Shown here in pieces: positions 5,832-12,476 of a stretch of DNA of 21,980 nt (the stretch's first letter is position 1; each line of letters opens with the position of its first letter). Source of the DNA: DASSWG01 sp035705295 (GTDB taxonomy: Bacteria > Bacteroidota > Bacteroidia > Flavobacteriales > Flavobacteriaceae); assembly GCA_035705295.1 (NCBI GenBank), contig DASSWG010000062.1:1-21980 (forward strand), read 5' to 3'. A program made the translations under genes and the position numbers. The notes below the pieces were generated by a model that did no database searches, had not been told where the DNA came from, and saw only the letters and a list, made by a program, of their open reading frames with translations.

Positions 5832-5859
5832 TTGCTTTTATTTCAATTGGCTACCTTTG
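5832..5859 (+). promoter_or_regulatory. Bacteroidota-type promoter for the secreted nuclease gene
   Basis: TACCTTTG (5852-5859) matches the -7 consensus TAnnTTTG. TTG (5832-5834) lies 17 bases upstream as a -33 element. The nuclease ATG is 14 bases further on, giving a very short leader. This is typical of the phylum. Confidence 0.6.
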
Positions 5860-5873
5860 ACAAAATAGCTTCC

Positions 5874-7826
5874 ATGAAAAAGCATTATTTTTTCGTTTTG
5901 TTTTTGATTTCCAACCTTGGTTTTTCCCAAGTGGTGATCAACGAGCTCGATTCCGATTCGGACAGCATTGATAATTTGGAATTTATCGAGTTGAAAACCG
6001 GTTCGCCGTTCCAAGCTTTGGACGGTTATGTGGTGGTGTTGTTCAATGGCTCGAGTAGTGGTAATGATAGCAGCTATTTCACCTACGACCTCGATGGTTT
6101 CACAACCAATATCAACGGAACTTTGGTTATTGGAAGCAGCAACGTTTCCCCGGTTCCCGCAGGGTTGATTTTCGAAAATACCATCCAGAATGGAGCCGAT
6201 GCCGTGGCGATTTATCAAGCAAGTTTCACCGATTTTCCCGAAGGAACTTTGGCAACCACCACCAATTTGATCGATGCGTTGGTTTACGGTACGGGCGATT
6301 CCGACGATACGAATTTGATGAATTTATTGGGGGTTTCCGTACAAATCGATGAAGACCAAAACAACAACAAAGATTTTGAATCGATTGCACGTAACAATAA
6401 CGGCACTTATTCTGTAGGAACGCCGACCCCCGGCGCTTTGAACGATGGAAGCGGGATCGATTTGAACGGCGTTTCTTTTTCTATCATGCAAAACCAATAC
6501 AATGAAGGCGATTCGTTCAACATTGTGTTCACCACCGAAACCAACGTCACTTCCAATTTGACCATAAATTTCAGTTTAGTGAACGGCACGTTCGATGCGG
6601 CCGATTTTACCGGCTCCACTTCCGTGGTTGTTTCTTCTGGAACCAATACCGTCACGGCGAACATCAATTTGGTCGATGATGCCAACGATGAAGGCGACGA
6701 AGTGCTGTTGATCAATATGGGAACGCTTCCCAACGATTTTGTGGAATTGAACGACATGGAAGAAATCCGTGTGGTGGACAACGATTTCACGGTTGCCGCT
6801 TTCGGAACTCCATTGAACCCAACCTATAATGTGGTTCAAAGCACACAACCCATTGGATATTATGCAAGTTTGGACGGCTTGGCCGGAAATTCGCTGGAAC
6901 AAGCTTTACAAAATATTATCGCGAACCCGAACCTGGTGCGTGCGCAAACTTATGCGGATGTGATCGATATTTTAAAAGAAGCCGATCAAAACCCATTGAA
7001 CAGCAACGAAGTATGGTTGGTCTATACCGAACAAGGAAAACCCAAATTGGATTTCCAAACTACTTCGGACAACAGTGGGACTTGGAACCGGGAACATACC
7101 TATCCGCGTTCGCGTGCTGGGTATTACAGCATTGAAGACGACGATATCGCCGATGGGCCAACAATTTTTTGGACCACCAATGCCGATTCGTTGCGCCACG
7201 GAAACTCTGACGCACATGCCTTGCGTGCCGCCGATGCGGGTGAAAACAGTTCGCGCGGTAATCAGGATTATGGGGAATACACTGGCCCTGTGGGAAACCA
7301 AGGGAGTTTCAAAGGCGATGTGGCACGTTGTATTTTTTATATGACAATCCGGTACAATGGCTTGCAAGTGGTTGTTGGAGATCCGCCAAATTCCACCGTT
7401 GGGCAATTGGGCGATCTGAATGTTTTGCTGAATTGGCATCGAAACGACCCTCCGGACGATTATGAAATGAACCGGAACAATGTGGTTTACACCTGGCAAA
7501 AAAACCGGAACCCGTTCATCGATCAGCCCTTGTTGGTGGAATATATTTGGGGAAACCATATCGGCGAAATTTGGGAACAGTTATCGGTTTTCGAAAATAA
7601 ATTGAATGCAATTTCCATTTATCCAAATCCCACTACCGGAAAAATCACGGTTTCGGGATTGCCTGAAGAAAATACGTTGGAAATTTATTCTTTGCTGGGA
7701 AAACAAGTATTGAAAACTTCGGTAAAAACTAATTCCACATTGAACTTGAAACTTTCAAGCGGATTGTATTTGGTAAAAATAAGTTCAAGAGAAAACTCGG
7801 TTGTCAAAAAGGTTGTGGTGGAATAG
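5874..7826 (+). CDS. T9SS-exported endonuclease I (EndA-like) with lamin-tail-like and Calx-beta-like domains
   Basis: This encodes 650 residues from ATG 5874. The signal peptide is KKHYFFVLFLISNLGFSQ. Residues about 19-190 open with VVINELDSDSDSIDNLEFIE, the entry motif of lamin-tail (LTD) domains. Residues about 195-300 (YNEGDSFNIVFTTE and DEGDEVLLINM, ending VVDNDF) are Calx-beta-like. The catalytic part has WNREHTYPRSR with H408 as the expected general base of the His-Me finger. It is followed by GNSDAHALRAADAGENSSRG and the C-terminal pair LLNWHRNDPPDDYEMNRNN and QKNRNPFIDQP, all standard for the EndA/NucM family. The last 75 residues (ISIYPNPTTGKITVSGL onward) are a T9SS type A sorting domain. 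It is probably an extracellular or surface nuclease for DNA scavenging. Confidence 0.92.
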   Translation: MKKHYFFVLFLISNLGFSQVVINELDSDSDSIDNLEFIELKTGSPFQALDGYVVVLFNGSSSGNDSSYFTYDLDGFTTNINGTLVIGSSNVSPVPAGLIFENTIQNGADAVAIYQASFTDFPEGTLATTTNLIDALVYGTGDSDDTNLMNLLGVSVQIDEDQNNNKDFESIARNNNGTYSVGTPTPGALNDGSGIDLNGVSFSIMQNQYNEGDSFNIVFTTETNVTSNLTINFSLVNGTFDAADFTGSTSVVVSSGTNTVTANINLVDDANDEGDEVLLINMGTLPNDFVELNDMEEIRVVDNDFTVAAFGTPLNPTYNVVQSTQPIGYYASLDGLAGNSLEQALQNIIANPNLVRAQTYADVIDILKEADQNPLNSNEVWLVYTEQGKPKLDFQTTSDNSGTWNREHTYPRSRAGYYSIEDDDIADGPTIFWTTNADSLRHGNSDAHALRAADAGENSSRGNQDYGEYTGPVGNQGSFKGDVARCIFYMTIRYNGLQVVVGDPPNSTVGQLGDLNVLLNWHRNDPPDDYEMNRNNVVYTWQKNRNPFIDQPLLVEYIWGNHIGEIWEQLSVFENKLNAISIYPNPTTGKITVSGLPEENTLEIYSLLGKQVLKTSVKTNSTLNLKLSSGLYLVKISSRENSVVKKVVVE

Positions 7827-7827
7827 C

Positions 7828-7879
7828 ATCTCGATACAAATTCAATTTGCTACCGCATCTTGAATCCACTCGAAGTGCC
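7828..7879 (-). repeat. Flavobacterial hairpin repeat, inverted divergent copy
   Basis: TCTCGATAC at 7829 and CCACTCGAAGTGCC near 7866-7879 match the two ends of the reverse complement of the copies at 7891 and 7964. The interior (TTTGCTACCGCATCTTGAAT) differs. It starts 2 bases after the nuclease stop codon. Confidence 0.6.
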
Positions 7880-7890
7880 GGTTTTTATTG

Positions 7891-7940
7891 GTCAGTTCGA
7901 GTTTTTTATCGCAACGAAGTGGAGATAAAATGTATCGAGA
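7891..7940 (+). repeat. Flavobacterial hairpin repeat, copy 1
   Basis: It opens with GTCAGTTCGAG and closes with TGTATCGAGA. The arms TTTTTATC and GATAAAA flank the loop GCAACGAAGTGGA. It is an imperfect inverted repeat able to form a cruciform or RNA hairpin, about 80% identical to copy 2. Compensating differences (ATC/GAT here, GTC/GAC in copy 2) keep the inner stem paired. Confidence 0.8.
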
Positions 7941-7963
7941 AAACAATTTTTTTTCCACTGGTT

Positions 7964-8015
7964 GTCAGTTCGAGTATTTTGTCGCAACGAAGTGGAGACA
8001 AAATGTATCGAGAAC
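7964..8015 (+). repeat. Flavobacterial hairpin repeat, copy 2
   Basis: It opens with GTCAGTTCGAGTATTTTGTC and closes with GACAAAATGTATCGAGAAC around GCAACGAAGTGGA. GTTCGAG pairs with CGAGAAC in shifted register, and TTTTGTC pairs with GACAAAA. It ends exactly at the murB stop codon. Lying between convergent genes, the repeats may serve as bidirectional terminators or mRNA-stabilising hairpins. Confidence 0.85.
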
Positions 8016-9029
8016 TCAAAAAACGTTCACTTCAAATTCGAGCATAACACCATAGCTGTCGGCGATTTTCTCACGAATTTTTTCAGCAAGTGATAAAATT
8101 TCGGTTCCGGTGGCATTTCCGTGGTTCACCAGCACCAATGCTTGGTTTTTATGAACGCCCGCGTCGCCATCACGGAATCCTTTAAAGCCAGCTTGGTCGA
8201 TCAACCAACCTGCGGGAATTTTCACGCGCCCATCGGGCAGCGCATAAAAAGGAATTTCCGGGTGTTTCTTTTGGATTTGTTCAAATTCGCTTTTGGGAAC
8301 GATCGGGTTTTTGAAAAAACTTCCGCTGTTTCCAATTTTATTCGGATCGGGAAGTTTCTCTTGCCGGATTTTGACCACGGCGTTCGAAATATCGCGGATA
8401 GTTGGGTTTACAATTCTCACCAATTCCAATTGGTGTTGAATGGCTCCGTAGGAAGTGTGCAATTGGTGGTTTTTTGTGGTCAACCGAAAAATCACTTCGG
8501 TGATGATAAATTGGTTTTTCAATTCGTTTTTGAAAACCGAATCGCGATAGCCAAAACGACAATCTTCCTTGGAAAAAGTTTTTGTTTGCAAAGTTTGGAT
8601 GTTGAGCGCCTTGCATTCCACAAAAACATCCTTCAGTTCCACGCCGTAAGCGCCAATGTTCTGAATGGGCGCGGTGCCCACGTTTCCGGGGATCAATGAA
8701 AGGTTTTCAACTCCGCCAAAACCGTTTTCCAAACACCACAAAACAAATTCGTGCCAGTTTTCGCCCGCTTTGGCACTGACAAGCACGGAATTTTCCTCGG
8801 TTTCAAGTACTTGTTTTCCTTTCAAATCAATATGGGCCACGGTTTTGTCGAGGTCTTTCGTGAGCAACATATTGCTGCCGCCGCCCAAAACGAACAATTC
8901 CGAAGCGTAGGTTTTTCGCAATATTTGTTCCAACTCTTCTTCTGAACCAATGGAAACAAAACGTTTAGCTTTGACATCGATTCCAAAGGTGTTGTAGGCT
9001 TTCAACGATTTGTTTTGTGCAAATTGCAT
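8016..9029 (-). CDS. murB: UDP-N-acetylenolpyruvoylglucosamine reductase MurB
   Basis: This encodes 337 residues from ATG 9029. Longer in-frame extensions run through the upstream gene and are spurious. MurB reduces UDP-GlcNAc-enolpyruvate to UDP-MurNAc with NADPH and FAD in the cytoplasm, the second committed step of peptidoglycan synthesis. The FAD-binding part has VLGGGSNML (48-55) and IPGNVGTAPIQNIGAYG (113-129). R162 in GYRDS, S237 in GNSGSFFKNP and E333 in LEFEV correspond to the catalytic Arg, Ser and Glu of E. coli MurB. The length and the substrate-loop region fit the type I (E. coli) form. The start overlaps the aminotransferase stop by one base (TGATG), so the pair is translationally coupled. 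The stop abuts a hairpin repeat. Confidence 0.97.
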   Translation of the reverse strand: MQFAQNKSLKAYNTFGIDVKAKRFVSIGSEEELEQILRKTYASELFVLGGGSNMLLTKDLDKTVAHIDLKGKQVLETEENSVLVSAKAGENWHEFVLWCLENGFGGVENLSLIPGNVGTAPIQNIGAYGVELKDVFVECKALNIQTLQTKTFSKEDCRFGYRDSVFKNELKNQFIITEVIFRLTTKNHQLHTSYGAIQHQLELVRIVNPTIRDISNAVVKIRQEKLPDPNKIGNSGSFFKNPIVPKSEFEQIQKKHPEIPFYALPDGRVKIPAGWLIDQAGFKGFRDGDAGVHKNQALVLVNHGNATGTEILSLAEKIREKIADSYGVMLEFEVNVF

Positions 9030-10222
9030 CAGTGTTGGGTGTATTCTTTCAGTGCGATTCCTAAAATTTCGATCGATTTTTCCAAATCTTCTTTCTTCAA
9101 AACATAGGCGATTCGCACCTGGTTTTTTCCAGTGTTGGGGGTGGAATAAAACCCGGCCGCAGGGGCGACCATGATCGTTTCTCCATTGTGGTCGAAGCTT
9201 TCCAGCAGCCATCTTGCAAAATCATCGGCGTCTTCGATCGGCAGTTCGGCGATGCAATAAAAAGCGCCTTTGGGATTGGCGACTTTCACACCGTCGATTT
9301 TTCTCAAGCCAGCGATCAAGGTATTTCGGCGCAGCACATATTCTGAAATTACGTTGTCGAAATAGCTTTTTGGTGTGCTCAATGCGGCTTCGCTGGCAAT
9401 TTGGGCAAAAGTGGGCGGGCTCAAACGCGCTTGTGCAAATTTCATGGCCGTGGCGATCATTTCTTTGTTTTTTGAAACCACGCAACCAATTCGCGCGCCA
9501 CACATACTGTAGCGTTTGGAAACCGAATCGACCATAATGGCGTGTTGTTCCAGTCCGGCAATGCTCATCACGGAATGATGCTGAACGCCGTCGTAGGCAA
9601 ATTCGCGGTACACTTCATCGGCCACCAGAAACAAATCGTGTTTTTTCACTAAGGTGGCCAATTGATCGATTTCTTCTTTGGTGTATAAATAACCCGTTGG
9701 ATTTCCGGGGTTGCAAATCAAAATTGCTTTGGTTTTTGGGGTGATGAGCTTTTCGAATTCCGAAATAGGAGGGAGGGCAAACCCGTTTTCTATGGAAGAT
9801 TTCACGGGAACCACCGAAACACCTGAAGCCACCGCAAATCCGTTGTAATTGGCATAAAAAGGCTCGGGAATAATGACTTCATCGCCCGTGTCGGTGATGC
9901 TTCCCATTGTAAAGAGCAAAGCTTCGGAACCACCTGTGGTGATGATGATTTCTTCGGAATTGACATTGATGTTCTGTTGTTGGTAATAACCCGCCAATTT
10001 TTTTCGATAACTTTCAAATCCGGCGGAATGGCTGTATGCCAGAATTTCAAGCTGGGTGTTTTTCACGGCCTGCAATGCAATTTCCGGGGTTTTGATATCC
10101 GGTTGGCCAATATTGAGCTGATATATTTTTTTTCCTTGATGGACAGCAGCTTCCGCGAACGGAACGAGTTTTCGGATCGGCGATTCGGGCATGGCCAATC
10201 CTTTTTGCGAAATAGCGGGCAT
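9029..10222 (-). CDS. Class I/II PLP-dependent aminotransferase (aspartate aminotransferase type)
   Basis: This encodes 397 residues from ATG 10222 (MPAISQKGLAMPESPIRKL). Nine upstream codons are open but unlikely to be used. Fold-type I marks are NIGQPD (37-42), the PLP-phosphate region TTGGSEALLF, CNPGNPTG (170-177, with N174 near the cofactor), ADEVYREF (201-208) and SVSKRYSMCGARIG with the Schiff-base lysine K236. The C-terminal Arg in NQVRIAYV should bind the substrate carboxylate. In this family the substrate could be aspartate, an aromatic amino acid or another amino acid. The sequence alone does not decide, hence no symbol. It forms a two-gene unit with murB, although no direct metabolic link is evident. 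Confidence 0.93.
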   Translation of the reverse strand: MPAISQKGLAMPESPIRKLVPFAEAAVHQGKKIYQLNIGQPDIKTPEIALQAVKNTQLEILAYSHSAGFESYRKKLAGYYQQQNINVNSEEIIITTGGSEALLFTMGSITDTGDEVIIPEPFYANYNGFAVASGVSVVPVKSSIENGFALPPISEFEKLITPKTKAILICNPGNPTGYLYTKEEIDQLATLVKKHDLFLVADEVYREFAYDGVQHHSVMSIAGLEQHAIMVDSVSKRYSMCGARIGCVVSKNKEMIATAMKFAQARLSPPTFAQIASEAALSTPKSYFDNVISEYVLRRNTLIAGLRKIDGVKVANPKGAFYCIAELPIEDADDFARWLLESFDHNGETIMVAPAAGFYSTPNTGKNQVRIAYVLKKEDLEKSIEILGIALKEYTQH

Positions 10223-10338
10223 AATCGTTTTATGTTTTTTGAGTTGCAAATTTGCGAAATAATTGGAAGATAACCTTGTATTTTAAATGCTTTCAATTAT
10301 ATTTTTGTTACTACCACGAATTATGTGGGTCGGAAGAC

Positions 10339-10460
10339 GGGAGACGGAAGACCGAAGTTGCAGGTTCATTTGAGTTTATAGAGAAAACCACCAAAAATGT
10401 CGCGATAAATAGCACAATCAAAGCGACATCTTTGTTTCCGTCTTCGGTCTTCCGTCTTCC
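10339..10460. repeat. Inverted repeat of GGAAGAC-type units in the 335-base gap before the protease gene
   Basis: The left arm, bases 10339-10357 (GGGAGACGGAAGACCGAAG), and the right arm, 10442-10460 (CTTCGGTCTTCCGTCTTCC), are complementary at 18 of 19 positions, about 84 bases apart. The left arm extends back to 10332 with another GGAAGAC unit, so short tandem reiteration is superimposed. The gap 10223-10557 holds no gene. The reading frame running into the protease from the left is only open by chance. Confidence 0.7.
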
Positions 10461-10557
10461 AGCCTTTAAAACCAAAGTGTTTTATATATTGAGGTTTTAT
10501 ATTACTTCCACAAGGTTCGTGGTAGAACCATATTTTTTTGTACATTCATTCCGAAAA

Positions 10558-11898
10558 ATGATTATGAGCAAAAAAACAAACATTCTTTTTTTCACTCTCT
10601 TATTTGCTTTGTGCGCTAATTCAGTTTTTTCGCAGAGCAATTTCCATTTTGAAAACCCGAAAGAAATCAAGGATAAACTAAGGTTTGAATTTATTAAAGG
10701 CTTGGTGATACTTCCTGTAAAAATCAATGGGGTCGAGCTTTCTTTTTTGTTGGATACCGGGGTGGAGAAAACCATTTTGTTCAGTTTGGAGGAAAAAGAT
10801 TCCATCGATTTGAACGATGCGGTCTCCATTGATTTGAGGGGTTTGGGAAAAGGGGGCTCGGCGGTGGCCTTCAAATCGGACAATAACCATATGGAAATTG
10901 GCAAAGCGGTATCCACGGATTTTTCATTGTTCGTGATTTTTGACAAAACCATGAATTTTTCCCCACGACTGGGAATTCCCGTTCATGGGATTATCGGCTA
11001 TGATTTTTTTAAAAATTTTGTGGTGGAAATCAGTTATGACAATGAATTCATAAAGTTTTACGACCCTAAGCATTATGATGAGAAATGTCGCAATTGCGAT
11101 ACCGAACCCTTATTTTTTTACAACAACAAGCCTTATTTAAAAACCGAGGTGAAGGTTGCCGATCAAACCATCAACATAACCTTATTGGTCGATAGCGGTG
11201 CCGGTGATGCCTTGTGGTTGTTCCCCAATGAAAAAATTAAGGTACCCAGTCCTAATTTCCAAGATTTTTTGGGCTATGGTTTGAGCGGGTCGGTTTATGG
11301 AAAAAGAAGCAAAATCAGTTTTTTTTCTTTCGGAAAATATGAATTTGAAGATATCACCACGGCTTTTCCAGATAGTTCGTCGGTTGGTGTGGTGAAACCC
11401 TATTTATTGAAAGATGGTCTGATTGGCGCTGAAATCCTAAAACGTTTCGACCTCATTATCGATTATCCGGACCAACGATTGCTGTTCGAACCCAACAAAT
11501 TTTTTGACGACCCGTTTTATTATGATTTGAGCGGATTGATCCTGCAATATGACGGAATGAGAGTGGTGAGAGAATACGAACAAGTAAATGTAAAAGAATT
11601 TGCAGAATATGGGAGCAACAAAGATAGAAGGAATTTGATGGCTTCCTATTCCGTGAAATTCAATTTGCGCCCCCGGTTGGTCATTGCAGAAATAAGGCCC
11701 GCTTCGCCCGCGTTCAAAGCCGGTTTGAAAAAGGGGGATATGATACTGCGCGTCAATGGAAAAAGGGCGCATCAATACACATTGACGGAACTTTCAAATT
11801 TGTTCAGTTCCGAGGTGGGAAAAAGAATAAAAATAAAGGTTGAACGCGAAGGAATGGGGACTTTGGTAAAAAAATTCTATCTGGAAAAAATGATGTAA
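10558..11898 (+). CDS. Secreted retropepsin-like aspartyl protease with C-terminal PDZ domain
   Basis: This encodes 446 residues from ATG 10558. A second in-frame ATG at 10564 is possible. The signal peptide is about 5-26 (ILFFTLLFALCANSVFSQ). The first retropepsin-like lobe has FLLDTGVEKTILF (catalytic D66-T-G) and GIIGYDFFKNF. The second has LLVDSGAGDALWL (D212-S-G) and GLIGAEILKRF. Two D-T/S-G lobes plus matching I-G-x-[DE] motifs suggest one chain forms the whole active site, pepsin-like, where retropepsins need a dimer. A PDZ domain (about 350-446) carries RPASPAFKAGLKKGDMILRVNG. An acidic C-x2-C (CRNC, 177-180) lies between the lobes. It is predicted to be periplasmic; its substrate is unknown. 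A terminator hairpin follows. Confidence 0.88.
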   Translation: MIMSKKTNILFFTLLFALCANSVFSQSNFHFENPKEIKDKLRFEFIKGLVILPVKINGVELSFLLDTGVEKTILFSLEEKDSIDLNDAVSIDLRGLGKGGSAVAFKSDNNHMEIGKAVSTDFSLFVIFDKTMNFSPRLGIPVHGIIGYDFFKNFVVEISYDNEFIKFYDPKHYDEKCRNCDTEPLFFYNNKPYLKTEVKVADQTINITLLVDSGAGDALWLFPNEKIKVPSPNFQDFLGYGLSGSVYGKRSKISFFSFGKYEFEDITTAFPDSSSVGVVKPYLLKDGLIGAEILKRFDLIIDYPDQRLLFEPNKFFDDPFYYDLSGLILQYDGMRVVREYEQVNVKEFAEYGSNKDRRNLMASYSVKFNLRPRLVIAEIRPASPAFKAGLKKGDMILRVNGKRAHQYTLTELSNLFSSEVGKRIKIKVEREGMGTLVKKFYLEKMM

Positions 11899-11904
11899 AA
11901 AAAA

Positions 11905-11923
11905 GCCCTCGATCGACGAGGGC
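11905..11923. terminator. Bidirectional terminator between the protease and the DUF1573 gene
   Basis: GCCCTCG (11905-11911) pairs perfectly with CGAGGGC (11917-11923) around ATCGA. On the minus strand a run of eight or more T follows, ideal for the DUF1573 gene. On the plus strand the tail is AATTTTATT, weaker but usable for the protease gene. Confidence 0.88.
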
Positions 11924-11939
11924 AATTTTATTAAAGCGG

Positions 11940-12326
11940 TTATTTCTCCACGCTTTCTTTGGGCAAAACCCGCCCCTTGATGTGCAAGGTTGTGGTGGGT
12001 TTTTCCGCTGCGTTCGAATAAATAGTAATCGATTTTCTGATCGGCCCGACCCGTTTGGTGTCGTATTTCACCACGATTTGTTCACTTTTCCCCGGGGCTA
12101 TCGGTCCTTCTGGTTTTGAGGAGGTCGTGCAGCCACACGAAGTTTTGACCCTGCTGACAACCAAAGGTTCGTCACCGGTATTGGTCAATGTGAACGTCCA
12201 AGTTTCATCAAAATCATAGACGATTTCACCCGCGTCGATGGTTGTTTCCTTAAATTCGATTTCGGCTTGTGCGTGAACCGTAATTCCCACAAAAAGCAAA
12301 ATCGCAAATGCTGTTAATTTTTTCAT
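11940..12326 (-). CDS. Periplasmic DUF1573 domain protein
   Basis: This encodes 128 residues from ATG 12326, where a signal peptide begins directly (KKLTAFAILLFVGITVHAQA). Further upstream codons are an accidental opening. The rest is a single Ig-like beta-sandwich of the DUF1573 type. EIEFKETTIDAGEI is the first strand. TFTLTNTGDEPLVVSRVKTS leads into CGCTTS, the signature Cys pair, and then PIAPGKSEQIVVKYDTKR and ITIYSNA. The family is common in Bacteroidota as periplasmic or surface proteins of unknown function, related to ASPM/SPD-2/Hydin-type folds. It is monocistronic, divergent from valS and ends in a strong terminator. Confidence 0.93.
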   Translation of the reverse strand: MKKLTAFAILLFVGITVHAQAEIEFKETTIDAGEIVYDFDETWTFTLTNTGDEPLVVSRVKTSCGCTTSSKPEGPIAPGKSEQIVVKYDTKRVGPIRKSITIYSNAAEKPTTTLHIKGRVLPKESVEK

Positions 12327-12415
12327 TGTTTTAAAATTTAGGTTCGTAAATATATACATTCTTTTTGTTCTTCCAAAAAAAGGGGCAACAAAAAGGAACG
12401 ACAATTCAAATAACC

Positions 12416-12446
12416 TTTCAAAATACTGTTTATATAAGTACTTTTG
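12416..12446 (+). promoter_or_regulatory. Promoter for valS
   Basis: TACTTTTG (12439-12446) fits the TAnnTTTG -7 consensus exactly. TTTC (12416-12419) lies 19 bases upstream as an imperfect -33 TTTG. The distance from the -7 box to the valS start is 30 bases. No T-box or other tRNA-sensing leader is visible in the short 5' region. Confidence 0.6.
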
Positions 12447-12476
12447 TGGTTTTAATTTCAAAAATCAGACCAAAGT

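Noticed and set aside
9030..9212. 61-residue N-terminal extension of MurB
   Set aside because: It is the out-of-frame end of the aminotransferase gene; MurB similarity begins at the ATG at 9029.
10252..10557. N-terminal extension of the protease by 102 codons
   Set aside because: It reads through the GGAAGAC inverted repeat, has no family similarity, and the signal peptide begins only at 10558/10564.
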